Shown here: in pieces, positions 1-9,217 of the stretch
Layout: each line of letters starts with the position of its first letter
Numbering within the stretch: the first letter of the stretch is position 1
From: Histidinibacterium aquaticum
GTDB taxonomy: Bacteria > Pseudomonadota > Alphaproteobacteria > Rhodobacterales > Rhodobacteraceae
NCBI RefSeq assembly: GCF_008710275.1
Contig: NZ_VYQE01000003.1
Coordinates: 372,001-436,000 of the forward strand
Direction of reading: 5' to 3'
DNA length: 64,000 bases
Notes under the pieces: generated by a model
Told to the model about the DNA's origin: nothing
Database searches by the model: none
The model's input: the letters and a program-made list of their open reading frames with translations, nothing else
Made by a program: the position numbers and the translations under genes

Positions 1-206
1 ACCCGGGCGACCTGCCAAACGCCATGGCCGGCGAAAACGGCGTGATCCAGGTGGAGTACTTCAACGAGCGTATCACCGAGGACATGCTCGCCGACGAGGA
101 CGGCGCGGCCTTCATCGTCCACCAGGGCGTCGACGACTACGAGAGCCAGCCCTCCGGCGCGGCCGGCGACCGGATCGCCTGCGGCGAGATCGTCGCGGCG
201 GAGTGA
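1..206 (+). CDS. sodC: Cu-Zn superoxide dismutase, C-terminal part
   Basis: The reading frame is open from base 3 and runs off the left edge, so only the last 67 codons are present. It reads PGDLPNAMAGENG and later VHQGVDDYESQPSGAAGDRI followed by ACG, which is the end of bacterial Cu,Zn-SOD. The His of VHQG is a copper ligand in the family, the Arg of DRIACG guides superoxide, and the Cys forms the structural disulfide. The enzyme dismutates superoxide in the periplasm. The ATG at 24 is an internal Met, not the start. The upstream neighbour and signal peptide lie outside the window. Confidence 0.93.
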   Translation, partial: PGDLPNAMAGENGVIQVEYFNERITEDMLADEDGAAFIVHQGVDDYESQPSGAAGDRIACGEIVAAE

Positions 207-254
207 TCTCCGAAGCGCCCTGCCCGGTGGGTGGGGCGCCTTCGCGTCAGGTGG

Positions 255-324
255 CGGTGGGTTGAGACCCACCCTACGAGTGCGCGGTGGTGCGGTGCCG
301 CGGTGGGTTGAAACCCACCCTACG
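255..324. repeat. Two copies of an intergenic hairpin repeat
   Basis: Positions 255-278 and 301-324 are two 24-bp copies differing at one base, each with the self-complementary core GTGGGTT-GA/AA-ACCCAC followed by CTACG. They sit between the convergent ends of sodC and metR. Each copy can fold into a stem, so the pair may act as a bidirectional terminator. The form also resembles dispersed intergenic palindromes of proteobacterial genomes. There is no U-tract. Confidence 0.6.
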
Positions 325-342
325 TGCGCGGTGTTGCGGCCC

Positions 343-1248
343 CTACGCGCGCTGGAGCTTGACGGCTTCCTGTTTCGCGAGGCGCATGAAATGCGCCATG
401 TAGGGCTTCGACGTCTCGTCGGAGCGCACCGCCGCGTAGAGCCGCTTGGTCAGGCCCGACTCCGTCAGGGGGCGGGTCACGTAGTCCGAGCTGGTGCGCA
501 CCTGCCGGACCACCCAGTCGGGCAGCACCGACACGCCTCGGTTCGAGGCGACCAGCATCAGGATCACCGCGGTCAATTCCGCCTGCCGGAGGGCCTTCGG
601 CTCCACCCGCGCGGGCAGAAGCAGCTCGGTGAAGACGTCGAGTCTTTCGCGCACGACCGGGTAGGTGATGAGCGTTTGGTCGCGGAAATCCTCCGCCTCG
701 ATAAACCGCTTCTGCGACAAGGGGTTCTGCGACGAGGCCACGAAGACCGGCTCGTAGTCGAAGAGCGGGGTGAAGGTGACGTCCGGCATTTCCTCGGGGT
801 CCGACGAGACCACGAGATCGACCCGCTCGCGCCGCAGGGCGGGCAGAGCGTCGAAGGCGAGGCCGGGCCGGATGTCCACGTCGACCTCGGGCCAGGCCTT
901 GCGGAAGGCCTCGAGCACCGGAAAGAGCCACTCGAAACAGGCGTGGCATTCGATCGCGATGTGCAGCCGGCCAGCCGAACCTTGGACGAGCCCCGCGAAC
1001 TCCGCCTCGAGCGCGGCGACGCGGGGCAGGATCTCCTCGGCGGCGGCGAGCAGTTTTTGCCCGGCGGCGGAAAGCTTGAGCGGCTTGGAGCGGCGCACGA
1101 AGAGCTCGACCCCGGCCTGGTCCTCGATCCCCTTGATCTGGTGGCTGAGGGCGGACTGCGTGATGTTCAGCACGTCCGCCGCGCGGGCCAGCCCGCCGGT
1201 GTCGTGGATCGCCTTGATCGTCCGGAGATGCCGGAACTCGATGTGCAT
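343..1248 (-). CDS. metR: LysR-type regulator, probable MetR
   Basis: A 301-residue LysR-type regulator starting MHIEFRHLRTIKAI. The N-terminal winged helix (about residues 1-60, with the recognition helix around ITQSALSHQIKGIE) is followed by a two-lobe periplasmic-binding-like effector domain. It is divergent from metF, the classic MetR-metF arrangement in which homocysteine acts as co-inducer for methionine-biosynthesis genes. The ATG at 1248 was chosen because it begins the conserved HTH; the open frame upstream runs antisense through metF. The MetR identity rests on neighbourhood and overall fit; the LysR assignment is certain. Confidence 0.9.
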   Translation of the reverse strand: MHIEFRHLRTIKAIHDTGGLARAADVLNITQSALSHQIKGIEDQAGVELFVRRSKPLKLSAAGQKLLAAAEEILPRVAALEAEFAGLVQGSAGRLHIAIECHACFEWLFPVLEAFRKAWPEVDVDIRPGLAFDALPALRRERVDLVVSSDPEEMPDVTFTPLFDYEPVFVASSQNPLSQKRFIEAEDFRDQTLITYPVVRERLDVFTELLLPARVEPKALRQAELTAVILMLVASNRGVSVLPDWVVRQVRTSSDYVTRPLTESGLTKRLYAAVRSDETSKPYMAHFMRLAKQEAVKLQRA

Positions 1249-1287
1249 GATGCAATCTCGCTCATCATCGTGGTGAAGGTTATGAAT

Positions 1288-1315
1288 TTGTCTCACGCTG
1301 CGCCGGGTGAGACAA
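1288..1315. promoter_or_regulatory. Inverted repeat in the metR-metF divergent region
   Basis: TTGTCTCAC (1288-1296) and GTGAGACAA (1307-1315) form a perfect 9-bp inverted repeat in the 96-bp gap between metR and metF. It could be an operator for MetR or the stem of a leader RNA ahead of metF. A clear TGAA-N5-TTCA MetR consensus was not found. Confidence 0.45.
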
Positions 1316-1344
1316 GGTGCGGGACACCTGCCAAGGATACCGCC

Positions 1345-2211
1345 ATGCCCGCCCCTACCGTTTCCTTCGAATTCTTCCCGCCGAAGAGCCTCGAAGCTTC
1401 CTTCCGCCTCTGGGACACAGTCCAGACCCTCTCTCCGCTCGACCCGAGGTTCGTCTCGGTGACCTACGGCGCGGGCGGCACGACGCGGAAGCTGACGCAC
1501 GAGGCCGTCACCACGATTCACAAGACCTCCGGATTGCCGGTCGCGGCGCACCTGACCTGCGTGGATGCCACGCGGGAGGAGACGCTGGAGATCGCCCGCG
1601 GCTATGCCGTGGCGGGCGTGACCCGCGTCGTGGCCCTCAGGGGCGACCCGCCCAAGGGCTCGGGCGGCTTCCGCGCGCACCCCGGCGGCTTTGGCAGTTC
1701 GGTGGAGCTGATCGAGGCGCTCTCCGGGCTCGGCTTCGAGGAGATCCACGTCGGCGCCTACCCCGAGGCGCATCCCGAGGCAGCCGACAGCGCGGCCTGC
1801 GTGGATTACCTCAAGCGCAAGATCGACGCCGGCGCGACCGGGGCGATCACCCAGTTCTTCTTCGAGGCGGAGACCTTCCTGCGCTTCCGCGACGCCTGCG
1901 CCGCGGCGGGGATCGAGGCGCCGGTCGTGCCTGGTATCCTCCCGGTCGAGAACTGGACGGGCGTGCGGAAGTTCGCGGCCAGCTGCGGCACGGCGATCCC
2001 GCCGATGCTGCGCGAGGCCTTCGATCATGCCGTCCGCGACGGCCATGCCGACCTGCTGGCCCGTGCCCAGGCCACGGAGCTCTGCGACGAGCTGCTCGAG
2101 GAGGGCGTCGAGCACCTGCACTTCTACACGCTCAACAAGCCGGAGCTGACGCGCGACATCTGCCATGCGCTGGGGCTCTCGCCGAAGGTCGCGCTGCAGG
2201 AAGTGGCCTGA
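1345..2211 (+). CDS. metF: 5,10-methylenetetrahydrofolate reductase
   Basis: A 288-residue MetF starting MPAPTVSFEFFPPKS. It reduces 5,10-methylene-THF to 5-methyl-THF with FAD and NAD(P)H in the cytoplasm, supplying the methyl group for methionine. Family hallmarks are the N-terminal SFEFFPPK strand, FVSVTYGAGG, the RGDPP loop, ITQFFF, and PGILPV near residue 195, all in the order expected of the TIM barrel. The length is normal for a bacterial single-domain MetF. It is divergent from metR, and its stop is two bases from the end of the convergent DUF2235 gene. Confidence 0.97.
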   Translation: MPAPTVSFEFFPPKSLEASFRLWDTVQTLSPLDPRFVSVTYGAGGTTRKLTHEAVTTIHKTSGLPVAAHLTCVDATREETLEIARGYAVAGVTRVVALRGDPPKGSGGFRAHPGGFGSSVELIEALSGLGFEEIHVGAYPEAHPEAADSAACVDYLKRKIDAGATGAITQFFFEAETFLRFRDACAAAGIEAPVVPGILPVENWTGVRKFAASCGTAIPPMLREAFDHAVRDGHADLLARAQATELCDELLEEGVEHLHFYTLNKPELTRDICHALGLSPKVALQEVA

Positions 2212-2213
2212 TC

Positions 2214-3299
2214 TCAGTCCGCAGGGGCGGGCGAAAGCTTGCCCCCCGCCGACTTCGCCTCGGGCGCGCGAACGGCGGCGCCGAGCTGGGTGACGGTCTC
2301 GTGCAGGCGTTCGGAGGGGTCGCGGCCCACGACGCGGGGCTTACGCGAAATGAGGATCTTGCCCCAGCTCCGCCAGGTGCCGACCGAGGGCGCGGTGACG
2401 TCGCAGGGAAAGCGGTCGCGCCAGCCCTCGGGCAGCGACATGCCGCAGCCCTCGAGCCGGTCCAGCATCCAGACCAGCGGGATATTGGCCAGCGGGCGCG
2501 CCGCCTCGTAGCCGCCGAGCTGTCCGCCCACGTCCCCGTGGGTGCCGCGGAACCAGACCTGCTCCATCTCGCCCGGCCATCCGGGCAGCGTGTGCCACAT
2601 CACCGGCTTGTAGGCCTCGCGCGTCTCGTCGAGCGCGAGCGCGTGGTAGCCGCGCTTGATCGCGGGACCGAGCGCGTGGTTGTGGAAGCGGTGAGAGACC
2701 TCGGCGAGATGCGTGGCCCCCGGAAAGCGCAGGCCGAGGGATTTCACCGTGTCCCAGACGGCGATCGCCTCGATCTCCACGGAAGGATGGCAGTTCTGCC
2801 GGCGGAAGGCCTCGGCCACCGGACCGCGGCCGCCGTTCCTGTAGTGCCGGTAGGCCTGCCGGATGGTGCGCACGGTGGCGCGCGGCGCGCGCACGAGACC
2901 GATGCAGTCGACGATCCCCGCGAGAGAGCGCACGGCATAGGCGCCGCGCGAGAAGCCCACGAGGTAGATGCTGTCGCCGGGCCGGTAACGGGAGGCGAGC
3001 GTGCCGTAGGCGCGGCGGATCTGCTGGTCGATGCCCCGGCCGGCGATCACGTCGACGGTCGTCGACCAGTCGCGCCACTGGATGCCCGCCTCGTAGTGCA
3101 CCGTGAGGTTTGCCGAGCGCCCGACCTCTCGCAGCAGCTTGAAGGTGACACCCGCATTGGTTTCGTGCCCCGGCTCGAGCGACGACATCGTGCCGTCGAG
3201 CACGATCACATGGGTGGCCGGCCCCCGGTGGCGGCCCCGACCCTCGGCCGCGACCGGCCGACGGCCGAACAGGCCGAGGAGTCGGTCACGCAGCCGCAC
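2214..3299 (-). CDS. DUF2235 alpha/beta-hydrolase-like protein
   Basis: A 361-residue protein with a DUF2235 domain: an N-terminal strand HVIVLDGTMSS, then the nucleophile-elbow motif GFSRGAYAVRSLAG at about residues 120-133, whose Ser is the expected nucleophile. DUF2235 proteins belong to the alpha/beta-hydrolase group that includes Tle1-type phospholipase effectors, but nothing here indicates secretion: no signal peptide and no type VI genes nearby. The start is a GTG at 3299 and overlaps the 3' end of the upstream molybdenum-hydroxylase gene by 14 bp, so the two are probably cotranscribed. Substrate unknown. Confidence 0.85.
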   Translation of the reverse strand: MRLRDRLLGLFGRRPVAAEGRGRHRGPATHVIVLDGTMSSLEPGHETNAGVTFKLLREVGRSANLTVHYEAGIQWRDWSTTVDVIAGRGIDQQIRRAYGTLASRYRPGDSIYLVGFSRGAYAVRSLAGIVDCIGLVRAPRATVRTIRQAYRHYRNGGRGPVAEAFRRQNCHPSVEIEAIAVWDTVKSLGLRFPGATHLAEVSHRFHNHALGPAIKRGYHALALDETREAYKPVMWHTLPGWPGEMEQVWFRGTHGDVGGQLGGYEAARPLANIPLVWMLDRLEGCGMSLPEGWRDRFPCDVTAPSVGTWRSWGKILISRKPRVVGRDPSERLHETVTQLGAAVRAPEAKSAGGKLSPAPAD

Positions 3300-5586
3300 C
3301 CTGCTCCGCCCCGGTCAGAAGTTCCCAGACACGCTGCGGCGTGAAAGGCGGCTGGACCTCGCGAATGCCGCGATCCCAGAGCGCGTCCTGCACCGCGTTG
3401 GTCACCGCGGCGAGCGCGCCGACGGTCCCGGCCTCGCCGCAGCCCTTCATGCCCATCGGGTTGTTCTTCGAGGGCACGGGCTCGGAATGGAAGGCGATCA
3501 TCGGCAGGTCGTAGGCGCGCGGCATGGCGTAGTCCATGAAGGTCGCCGTCAGAAGCTGACCCTCGGAGTCGTAGACCGCGCGTTCGGTCAGGGTCTGGCC
3601 CACGCCCTGCGCGACCCCGCCGTGAACCTGGCCCTCGGCCAGCAACGGGTTGATGAGATTTCCGAAATCGTCGACCACCGTGTATTTCACGAGCTCGGTC
3701 TTGCCGGTCTCGGGGTCGATCTCGACCTCGGCGACGTGGCAGCCGTTGGGGAAGGACATCCGCTCCAGCTCGCCGGTGGCCTGGATGGTGAGGATATCCT
3801 CCCGGCCTTTCGCGCGGGCCATCTCGGCGACCTCGACCATCGTCGGCGTGAGGTTCGAGCCCGGGATGCGGAAGCGCTCGTCGTCGAAGCTGATCTCGGC
3901 GGCGTCGACGCCCTCCTCGTCGGCCAGGAACTCGGCGAACTGGCGGGTCATCACGCCGACCGCCGCGAGGGTCGCGTTGTTCTGGGTGGTCACGGAACGG
4001 GAGCCGCCGGTGCCGCCGCCGCGCGCGATCAGGTCGCTGTCCCCCTGGACCACGCGGATCTGCTCGGCGGGGATGCCTGTCTGGTCAGCGAGGAAGCGGG
4101 CATAGACCGTCTCGTGTCCCTGCCCGTTCGACTGGGTCCCGACGAAGAGCGCGACGCCGCCATCGGCCTCGAACTCCACGCGGGCGTCCTCGTTCTTGTC
4201 GCCCAGGATGCTCTCGATGTAGTAGCAGAGCCCCACGCCACGCAGCTTCCCCTGAGCTTCGGAGGCCTTGCGCCGGGCGGCGAAGCCCGCGAGATCGGCC
4301 TCGCTCTCGGTCCGGGTCAGGACGCGGTCGAACTCTCCCACGTCGTAGGTCACGCCGGTGGCGGAGGTGTAGGGGAAGCGATCGGGCGGAATGAAGTTGC
4401 GGCGGCGGAGCTCCAGCGGGTCGAGGCCCAGCTCGCGCGCCGCGGCATCCATCGAGCGCTCGAGCACGAAGATCGCCTCGGGCCGGCCGGCGCCGCGATA
4501 GGCATCGGTCTGCACGGTGTTTGTGAAGAACCCCTCGACGTGCAGCCAGGCGGCGGGGATCGCGTAGGTGCCGCACATCACCTTGGAGAAGAGCTCGGTC
4601 TGGATGTGCTGGGCGTAGTCGGAATTGTTGGCGCCGAGGTTGCAGGTCGTGTCGACCCGGTAGGCGGTGATCCGGTGCTCGGCGTCGAAGGCGAGCGTCG
4701 CGGTCGAGACGAGGTCGCGCCCGCCGTTGTCGGTGAGCATGGACTCGGTCCGGTCGGCGATCCAGCGGACGGGCCGGCCAAGGGTGCGGGCGGCATGGGC
4801 GACGAGCGCGTACTCGGGATAGTCCGCGCCCTTCATGCCGAAACCGCCGCCCACGTCGGGCGTGGTTACGCGGATATCGTCGCGGTCGAGCTTCAGCATC
4901 CGGGAGAGGTTGTCCTTGGTGCCCCAGACCCCCTGCCCGCCCAGCGCCAGGTGCAGGCGGTTGCCCTCGATCTCGGCGTAGCAGCCGCGGGGCTCCATGG
5001 AGTTGACGATAATCCGGTTGTCCTCGACCCGGCAGCGCACGACATGGGCGGCGTCGCGGATCGCGGCGTCTACCGTGGCCTCGTCGCCCAGGCCGAACTC
5101 GAAGGCGCGGTTGTCGGGCGCCTCGTCGTAGAGCGGCTCGCCGCCCGCCTCGGCCACGACGTGGGCCGGAAGGTCGTCGATGTCGAGCTCCACCATCTCG
5201 GCGGCGTCGCGCGCTTCGGCCAGGCTCTCGGCCACGACGAAGGCGACAGGATCGCCCACGAAGCGGACCTTGTCGCGGGCGAGGATCGGGCGCTCTGGCG
5301 CAATGCCCTCGCCCCCGTCGATGGTGTCGATCGGATCGGTCTCGAGCGTCGGGTCGAGGCCCGCCTCCTCCAGGTCGGCCAGCGTCAGGACGAGGTGAAC
5401 GCCCGGCGCTTCCCGCGCCTCGGAGACGTCGAGCCCGGTGATCCGGCCATGCGCCACCGGCGAGCGGACCACGACGGCGAAGAGCGCATCTTTCGGTGCG
5501 ATGTCATCGATGTAGCGGCCGTGCCCGGTCAGGAAGCGGACGTCTTCGACCCGCTTGACGGGCTGGCTCTTGCCGAATTTCTGCAT
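3286..5586 (-). CDS. Xanthine dehydrogenase-family molybdopterin-binding large subunit
   Basis: A 766-residue CoxL/XdhB-like subunit. The N-terminal hammerhead domain (VKRVEDVRFLTGHGRYIDDI) is followed by the Moco-binding region with GGGFGMKG near residue 245, AYRGAGRPEA, the glycine-rich GGTGGSRSVTTQ, and the C-terminal GCGEAGTVGA whose Glu is the expected catalytic base. The motif is AYRGAGR rather than the AYXCSFR of true CO dehydrogenase, so CO is an unlikely substrate. Such subunits need a 2Fe-2S subunit and usually an FAD subunit; neither lies next to this gene. It may borrow partners or be served in trans. Substrate unknown. Confidence 0.9.
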   Translation of the reverse strand: MQKFGKSQPVKRVEDVRFLTGHGRYIDDIAPKDALFAVVVRSPVAHGRITGLDVSEAREAPGVHLVLTLADLEEAGLDPTLETDPIDTIDGGEGIAPERPILARDKVRFVGDPVAFVVAESLAEARDAAEMVELDIDDLPAHVVAEAGGEPLYDEAPDNRAFEFGLGDEATVDAAIRDAAHVVRCRVEDNRIIVNSMEPRGCYAEIEGNRLHLALGGQGVWGTKDNLSRMLKLDRDDIRVTTPDVGGGFGMKGADYPEYALVAHAARTLGRPVRWIADRTESMLTDNGGRDLVSTATLAFDAEHRITAYRVDTTCNLGANNSDYAQHIQTELFSKVMCGTYAIPAAWLHVEGFFTNTVQTDAYRGAGRPEAIFVLERSMDAAARELGLDPLELRRRNFIPPDRFPYTSATGVTYDVGEFDRVLTRTESEADLAGFAARRKASEAQGKLRGVGLCYYIESILGDKNEDARVEFEADGGVALFVGTQSNGQGHETVYARFLADQTGIPAEQIRVVQGDSDLIARGGGTGGSRSVTTQNNATLAAVGVMTRQFAEFLADEEGVDAAEISFDDERFRIPGSNLTPTMVEVAEMARAKGREDILTIQATGELERMSFPNGCHVAEVEIDPETGKTELVKYTVVDDFGNLINPLLAEGQVHGGVAQGVGQTLTERAVYDSEGQLLTATFMDYAMPRAYDLPMIAFHSEPVPSKNNPMGMKGCGEAGTVGALAAVTNAVQDALWDRGIREVQPPFTPQRVWELLTGAEQGAAA

Positions 5587-5718
5587 GGTGGCGGCTCCCT
5601 GGAAGTCTTGCCCTCACCCTAGCTGACGCGCCGCCGGTGTCCATCGTCCGAACGGCCGCACCGGAGCCTGCCGCGAAGGGAGCCCGGGAGGGCCCGCTCC
5701 GCTGGCGGTGGCGGCCCC

Positions 5719-6567
5719 TCAGATTTCGCGGGCGGAGGGATCGCGGCTGGTCGCGCGGACCTGCCACTGGCGGCGGAGGAACGCCACGATGAAGCCAGCG
5801 GTGAGGATCAGGACCACGGTCGGCGCCGGGGCGCTGTCGATCCAGAAGGCGGCGTAGACCCCGGCGATCATGGAGAGGAGACAGACTCCCACGGCGACGG
5901 CGAGCATGGCCGGGAAGCTGCGCGTGGTGAGAAACGCGATGGCTCCCGGCGCGATCAGCAGCGCGACGGCGAGGATCAGGCCCACCGCCGAGAGCGTCGC
6001 GACGATGGTCAGCGAGAGCGCGGCGAGGAGCCCGTAGTGCAGCCAGCCGGTGCGCAGCCCGGACGCGCGGGCCTGAGCCGGGTCGAAGGCATGCAGCAGC
6101 AGGTCGCGCCATTTCAGCAGGAGCCCGCCCGCCACGACGAGCGACACGATCCCCGCCGTCCAGAGGTCCGCCGTCCCGACCCCCAGCATGTTGCCGAAGA
6201 GGATGTGGTCGAGGTGGGCCGAGGTCTCCACCGAGACGAAGAGCACGAGGCCGAGCCCGAACATGCCGGAAAAGACCACGCCCATCACCGTGTCCTCCTT
6301 CACCCGGCTGTTCTCGGCGAGGAAGCCGGTGGCGACGGCGGTAAACATGCCGGCCGCGAAGGCGCCGACCAGCAGTGGAATCCCGAGGATGTAAGCCAGC
6401 ACGATCCCCGGGAGCACCGCGTGGCTCACCGCGTCGCCCATCAACGCCCAGCCCTTGAGCACGAGGAAACACGAGAGCAGCGCGGCGGGCACCGAGACCA
6501 GCAGGCTGATCAGGAAGGCGTTCAGCATAAAGCCGAACTGGAAGGGGGCGAGCAGCGTCTCGATCAT
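5719..6567 (-). CDS. sitD: Manganese/iron ABC transporter permease SitD-like
   Basis: A 282-residue ABC-3 family inner-membrane permease beginning [20 protein letters not shown], with about eight hydrophobic segments and the family stretch KGWALMGDAVSHAVLPGI. It forms the channel with the paralogous permease upstream. Its ATG overlaps the stop of that gene by four bases, and the four sit genes form one chain of four-base overlaps, indicating translational coupling. The metal is inferred as Mn2+ (possibly Fe2+) from the binding protein of the operon. Confidence 0.9.
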   Translation of the reverse strand: MIETLLAPFQFGFMLNAFLISLLVSVPAALLSCFLVLKGWALMGDAVSHAVLPGIVLAYILGIPLLVGAFAAGMFTAVATGFLAENSRVKEDTVMGVVFSGMFGLGLVLFVSVETSAHLDHILFGNMLGVGTADLWTAGIVSLVVAGGLLLKWRDLLLHAFDPAQARASGLRTGWLHYGLLAALSLTIVATLSAVGLILAVALLIAPGAIAFLTTRSFPAMLAVAVGVCLLSMIAGVYAAFWIDSAPAPTVVLILTAGFIVAFLRRQWQVRATSRDPSAREI

Positions 6568-7412
6568 TCCTGCACCGCCTCCGCCGCGCGGGCGCGCGCC
6601 GCCAGCATCCCGTGCTTCGGCGCGAAGAAGAAGGCCGCGAGGAAAACCAGCGTCTGCAGGCAGACGATGATCCCGCCGGTCGCCCCGTCGAGGAAATAGC
6701 TGGCGTAGGCGCCGGCGAAGGAGGTCACGGCACCGATCGCCACCGAGGTCGCGATGAGCCGCGGGAACCGGTCGCAGAGCAGGTAGGCCGTCGCGCCCGG
6801 CGTCACCACCATCGCGATGACGAGAAAGGCGCCGACGGTCTGCATCGCGGCCACGACAGAGGCCGAGAGCAGTGTGAAGAAGAGCAGCCGCAGCCGCCCG
6901 GCGTTCAGGCCGATGGAGCGGGCGTGCGTCTCGTCGAAGAAGACCACCATCAGGTCGCGCCACTTCAGCAGCAGGATCGCCATCGAGACGATGCCGATCA
7001 GCGCGAGCTGGATCGTGTCCGAGGGCGTGATCGCCAGGATGTTGCCCATGGTGATCGTCTGCACCGAGATCGCGACCGGGTTGATGGAGATCATGAAGAG
7101 GCCGAGCCCGAAGAAGGCGGAGAAGATCAGCCCGATGATGACGTCGGACTTGAGGCCAGATCGTTCGGAGAGGAAGAGCATGGCCCCCGCCGCGAGGCCG
7201 CCCGCGATGAAGGCGCCCAGCGCGAAGGGCAGCCCCAGCATGTAGGCGCCCGCCACCCCCGGCACGACCGAATGCGAGAGCGCGTCGCCGATCAGCGACC
7301 AGCCCTTGAGCATCAGGTAGGACGACAGGAAGGCGCAGACCGCACCGACAAGCGCCGAGATCCACATGGCATTGGTCATGTAGCCGTAGCTGAAGGGCTC
7401 GAGCAGGATCAT
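6564..7412 (-). CDS. sitC: Manganese/iron ABC transporter permease SitC-like
   Basis: A 282-residue ABC-3 permease beginning [20 protein letters not shown], a paralogue of the next gene, with [18 protein letters not shown] as the matching family stretch. The presence of two different permeases, rather than one used as a homodimer, is typical of SitABCD/YfeABCD systems and distinguishes this locus from ZnuABC. It overlaps its neighbours by four bases on both sides. The open frame extends far upstream, but that stretch is antisense to real frames; the ATG at 7412 matches the family start. Confidence 0.9.
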   Translation of the reverse strand: MILLEPFSYGYMTNAMWISALVGAVCAFLSSYLMLKGWSLIGDALSHSVVPGVAGAYMLGLPFALGAFIAGGLAAGAMLFLSERSGLKSDVIIGLIFSAFFGLGLFMISINPVAISVQTITMGNILAITPSDTIQLALIGIVSMAILLLKWRDLMVVFFDETHARSIGLNAGRLRLLFFTLLSASVVAAMQTVGAFLVIAMVVTPGATAYLLCDRFPRLIATSVAIGAVTSFAGAYASYFLDGATGGIIVCLQTLVFLAAFFFAPKHGMLAARARAAEAVQE

Positions 7413-8281
7413 TCCCGGGGCTCGCGCGTATGCGTCGTGTCGCCGTACTGGACCAGCGGACGCTCGTCGTCGGTGAAGATCGAGATCGAGCGCGCGTCCG
7501 CGTCGTCGTGCAGATCGGTCCCGCCGAGCGAGAACTGTCTCAGCACGCCGCCGAAGGCCGTCTCGAGGTTCTTCGCGGTGAAGACCTCTTCGGTGGGCCC
7601 GTAGTTCAGCACGGTGCCCTTCACGAGCACGGTGCGGTCGCAGAACTCCGGCACGCTGCCGAGGTTGTGCGTCGAGACGAGCATCACCCGGCCCTCGTCG
7701 CGCAGGCTGCGGAGGAGTCCCACGATCTGGTCCTCGGTCTGCACGTCGACGCCGGTGAAGGGTTCGTCCAGCAGGATCACCTGCCCCTCCTGCGCCAGCG
7801 CCCGGGCGAGGAAGACGCGCTTGCGCTGGCCGCCCGAGAGCTCGCCGATCTGGCGGTGACGGAAATCGGTCATGTTCACCCGCTCGAGGGCCGCATCGAC
7901 CGCCTCCCGGTCCGCGGTTTTGGCCCGCCGCAGGAATCCCATGTGCCCGTAGCGGCCCATCATCACCACATCCTCGACCAGCACGGGAAAGGCCCAGTCG
8001 ACCTCCTCGGCCTGGGGGACATAGGCGACGAGGTTGTTCTTCAGGGCCTCGTCCACGCTGCGGCCAAGCAGGGAGATGCTGCCCGACGACATCGGCGCGA
8101 GGCCCATGATCGCCTTGAAGATCGTGGACTTGCCCGCCCCGTTCACGCCCACGAGCGCGGTGATCGAGCCCTTCGGCACCGAGAAGGTGGCGTCCCGCAG
8201 GGCGGTGTGGCCGTTGCGGTAAGTGACCGTGACGCCCTGCGCCTCGATCCCGGGTCCGGAGGCGCTGGCGTCGAACATCAT
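7409..8281 (-). CDS. sitB: Manganese/iron ABC transporter ATP-binding protein SitB-like
   Basis: A 290-residue ABC ATPase powering the importer. Walker A is GVNGAGKST, the Q-loop lies in [10 protein letters not shown], the signature is LSGGQRKR, Walker B is VILLDEPF, and the H-loop lies in LVSTHN. YVPQ with EEVDW is typical of metal-type (Mn/Zn) ABC ATPases. About 35 residues after the nucleotide-binding core form a polar C-terminal tail (ending in THTREPRE) that is longer than in minimal relatives. Two adjacent ATGs (8281 and 8278) could start the protein; both overlap the end of sitA. Confidence 0.92.
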   Translation of the reverse strand: MMFDASASGPGIEAQGVTVTYRNGHTALRDATFSVPKGSITALVGVNGAGKSTIFKAIMGLAPMSSGSISLLGRSVDEALKNNLVAYVPQAEEVDWAFPVLVEDVVMMGRYGHMGFLRRAKTADREAVDAALERVNMTDFRHRQIGELSGGQRKRVFLARALAQEGQVILLDEPFTGVDVQTEDQIVGLLRSLRDEGRVMLVSTHNLGSVPEFCDRTVLVKGTVLNYGPTEEVFTAKNLETAFGGVLRQFSLGGTDLHDDADARSISIFTDDERPLVQYGDTTHTREPRE

Positions 8282-9162
8282 TCGCTCTCCAGCCCCTCGG
8301 CGATGGTCTCGGAGGTCTCGCGGAGCAGGTCGAGATAGGTGGGCACGGGGCCGCCCTCCTCCGACAGGGAGTCGACGTAGAGGACACCGCCGAACGCGGC
8401 GCCGGTCTCGCGCGCCACCTGCTCGGCGGGGCGGGTGGAGACGGTGCTCTCGCAGAAGACGACCGGAATGTCGTTCTCGCGCACGCCGTCCACGACGGCC
8501 CGGACCTGCTGCGGCGTGCCCACCTGGTCGGCGTTCATCGGCCAGAGATAGAGTTCCGTCATGCCGAAATCGCGTGCGAGGTAGGAAAAGGCTCCCTCGC
8601 AGGTGACGAGCCACCGGTCCTCTTCCGGAATGGCCATGATGCGGTCGCGAAGCGGGCCGATGGTTTCGCGCAGCTTTTCCTTGTAGCTCTCCGCGTTGGC
8701 CGCGTAGGTCTCGGCGTTCTCCGGGTCTGCCTCGGAAAGCGCCTCCGCAATATTGTCTATGTAGATCAGCGCGTTATCCAGCCCCATCCAGGCGTGCGGG
8801 TTGGGCTGGCCCTCGTAGCTGCCCGATCCGATGGCGATGGGATCGATCCCCTCGGACACCGTGACGGAGGGGATCTCGCCGAGATTGTCGAGGAACTGCT
8901 CGAACCAGAGCTCGAGGTTCAACCCGTTCCAGAGCAGCAGGTCGGCGTCGGACGCCCGTACCAGGTCGCGCGGCGTGGGCTCGTAACCGTGGATCTCGGC
9001 GCCCGGCCGCGTGATCGAGACGACCTCGGCCGCATCGCCCGCCACGTTTCGCGCCATGTCGGCGATCACGGTGAAGGTCGTGGCCACCTTCAACTGGTCG
9101 TCCTGGGCCGCGGCGGGCCCGGCGAGGGCGGCCGACAGGGCAAGGGCGAGAGGCAGGCGCAT
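8278..9162 (-). CDS. sitA: Manganese/iron-binding periplasmic protein SitA-like
   Basis: A 294-residue cluster A-I metal-binding protein with a Sec signal peptide (residues 1-19, cleavage near AAA-QDD). The four expected ligands are visible: His58 (EIHGYEP), His123 (NPHAWM), Glu189 (TCEGAFSY) and Asp264 (YVDSLSEE). Glu at the third position and the lack of a His-rich loop favour Mn2+/Fe2+ over Zn2+. The ATG at 9162 was preferred over an upstream in-frame start at 9219 because it directly begins the signal peptide and leaves the upstream palindrome outside the coding region. It is the first gene of sitABCD. Confidence 0.93.
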   Translation of the reverse strand: MRLPLALALSAALAGPAAAQDDQLKVATTFTVIADMARNVAGDAAEVVSITRPGAEIHGYEPTPRDLVRASDADLLLWNGLNLELWFEQFLDNLGEIPSVTVSEGIDPIAIGSGSYEGQPNPHAWMGLDNALIYIDNIAEALSEADPENAETYAANAESYKEKLRETIGPLRDRIMAIPEEDRWLVTCEGAFSYLARDFGMTELYLWPMNADQVGTPQQVRAVVDGVRENDIPVVFCESTVSTRPAEQVARETGAAFGGVLYVDSLSEEGGPVPTYLDLLRETSETIAEGLESE

Positions 9163-9217
9163 GTATGGGACTCCTAGGTGACGTTGAGCGGATAATGGGC
9201 CCGTCCGACGGATTGTC

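Noticed and set aside
1249-1344. SAM- or SAH-type riboswitch ahead of metF
   Set aside because: The gap is under 100 bp and only one inverted repeat is visible; no conserved riboswitch core could be recognised.
262-2166. Very long open frames antisense to metR and metF on both strands
   Set aside because: They are high-GC shadow frames with Arg/Gly/Pro-rich translations; metR and metF are unmistakable in the other frames.
3286-5586. Aerobic CO dehydrogenase (form I coxL)
   Set aside because: The AYXCSFR active-site loop is absent (AYRGAGR here) and no coxS/coxM genes adjoin it.
3103-5622. 839-codon plus-strand frame
   Set aside because: It is antisense to the molybdenum-hydroxylase subunit and shows shadow-frame composition.
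5719-9162. Zinc importer ZnuABC
   Set aside because: There are two distinct permeases, no His-rich loop in the binding protein, and Glu as the third ligand, all pointing to a Sit/Mnt-type system.
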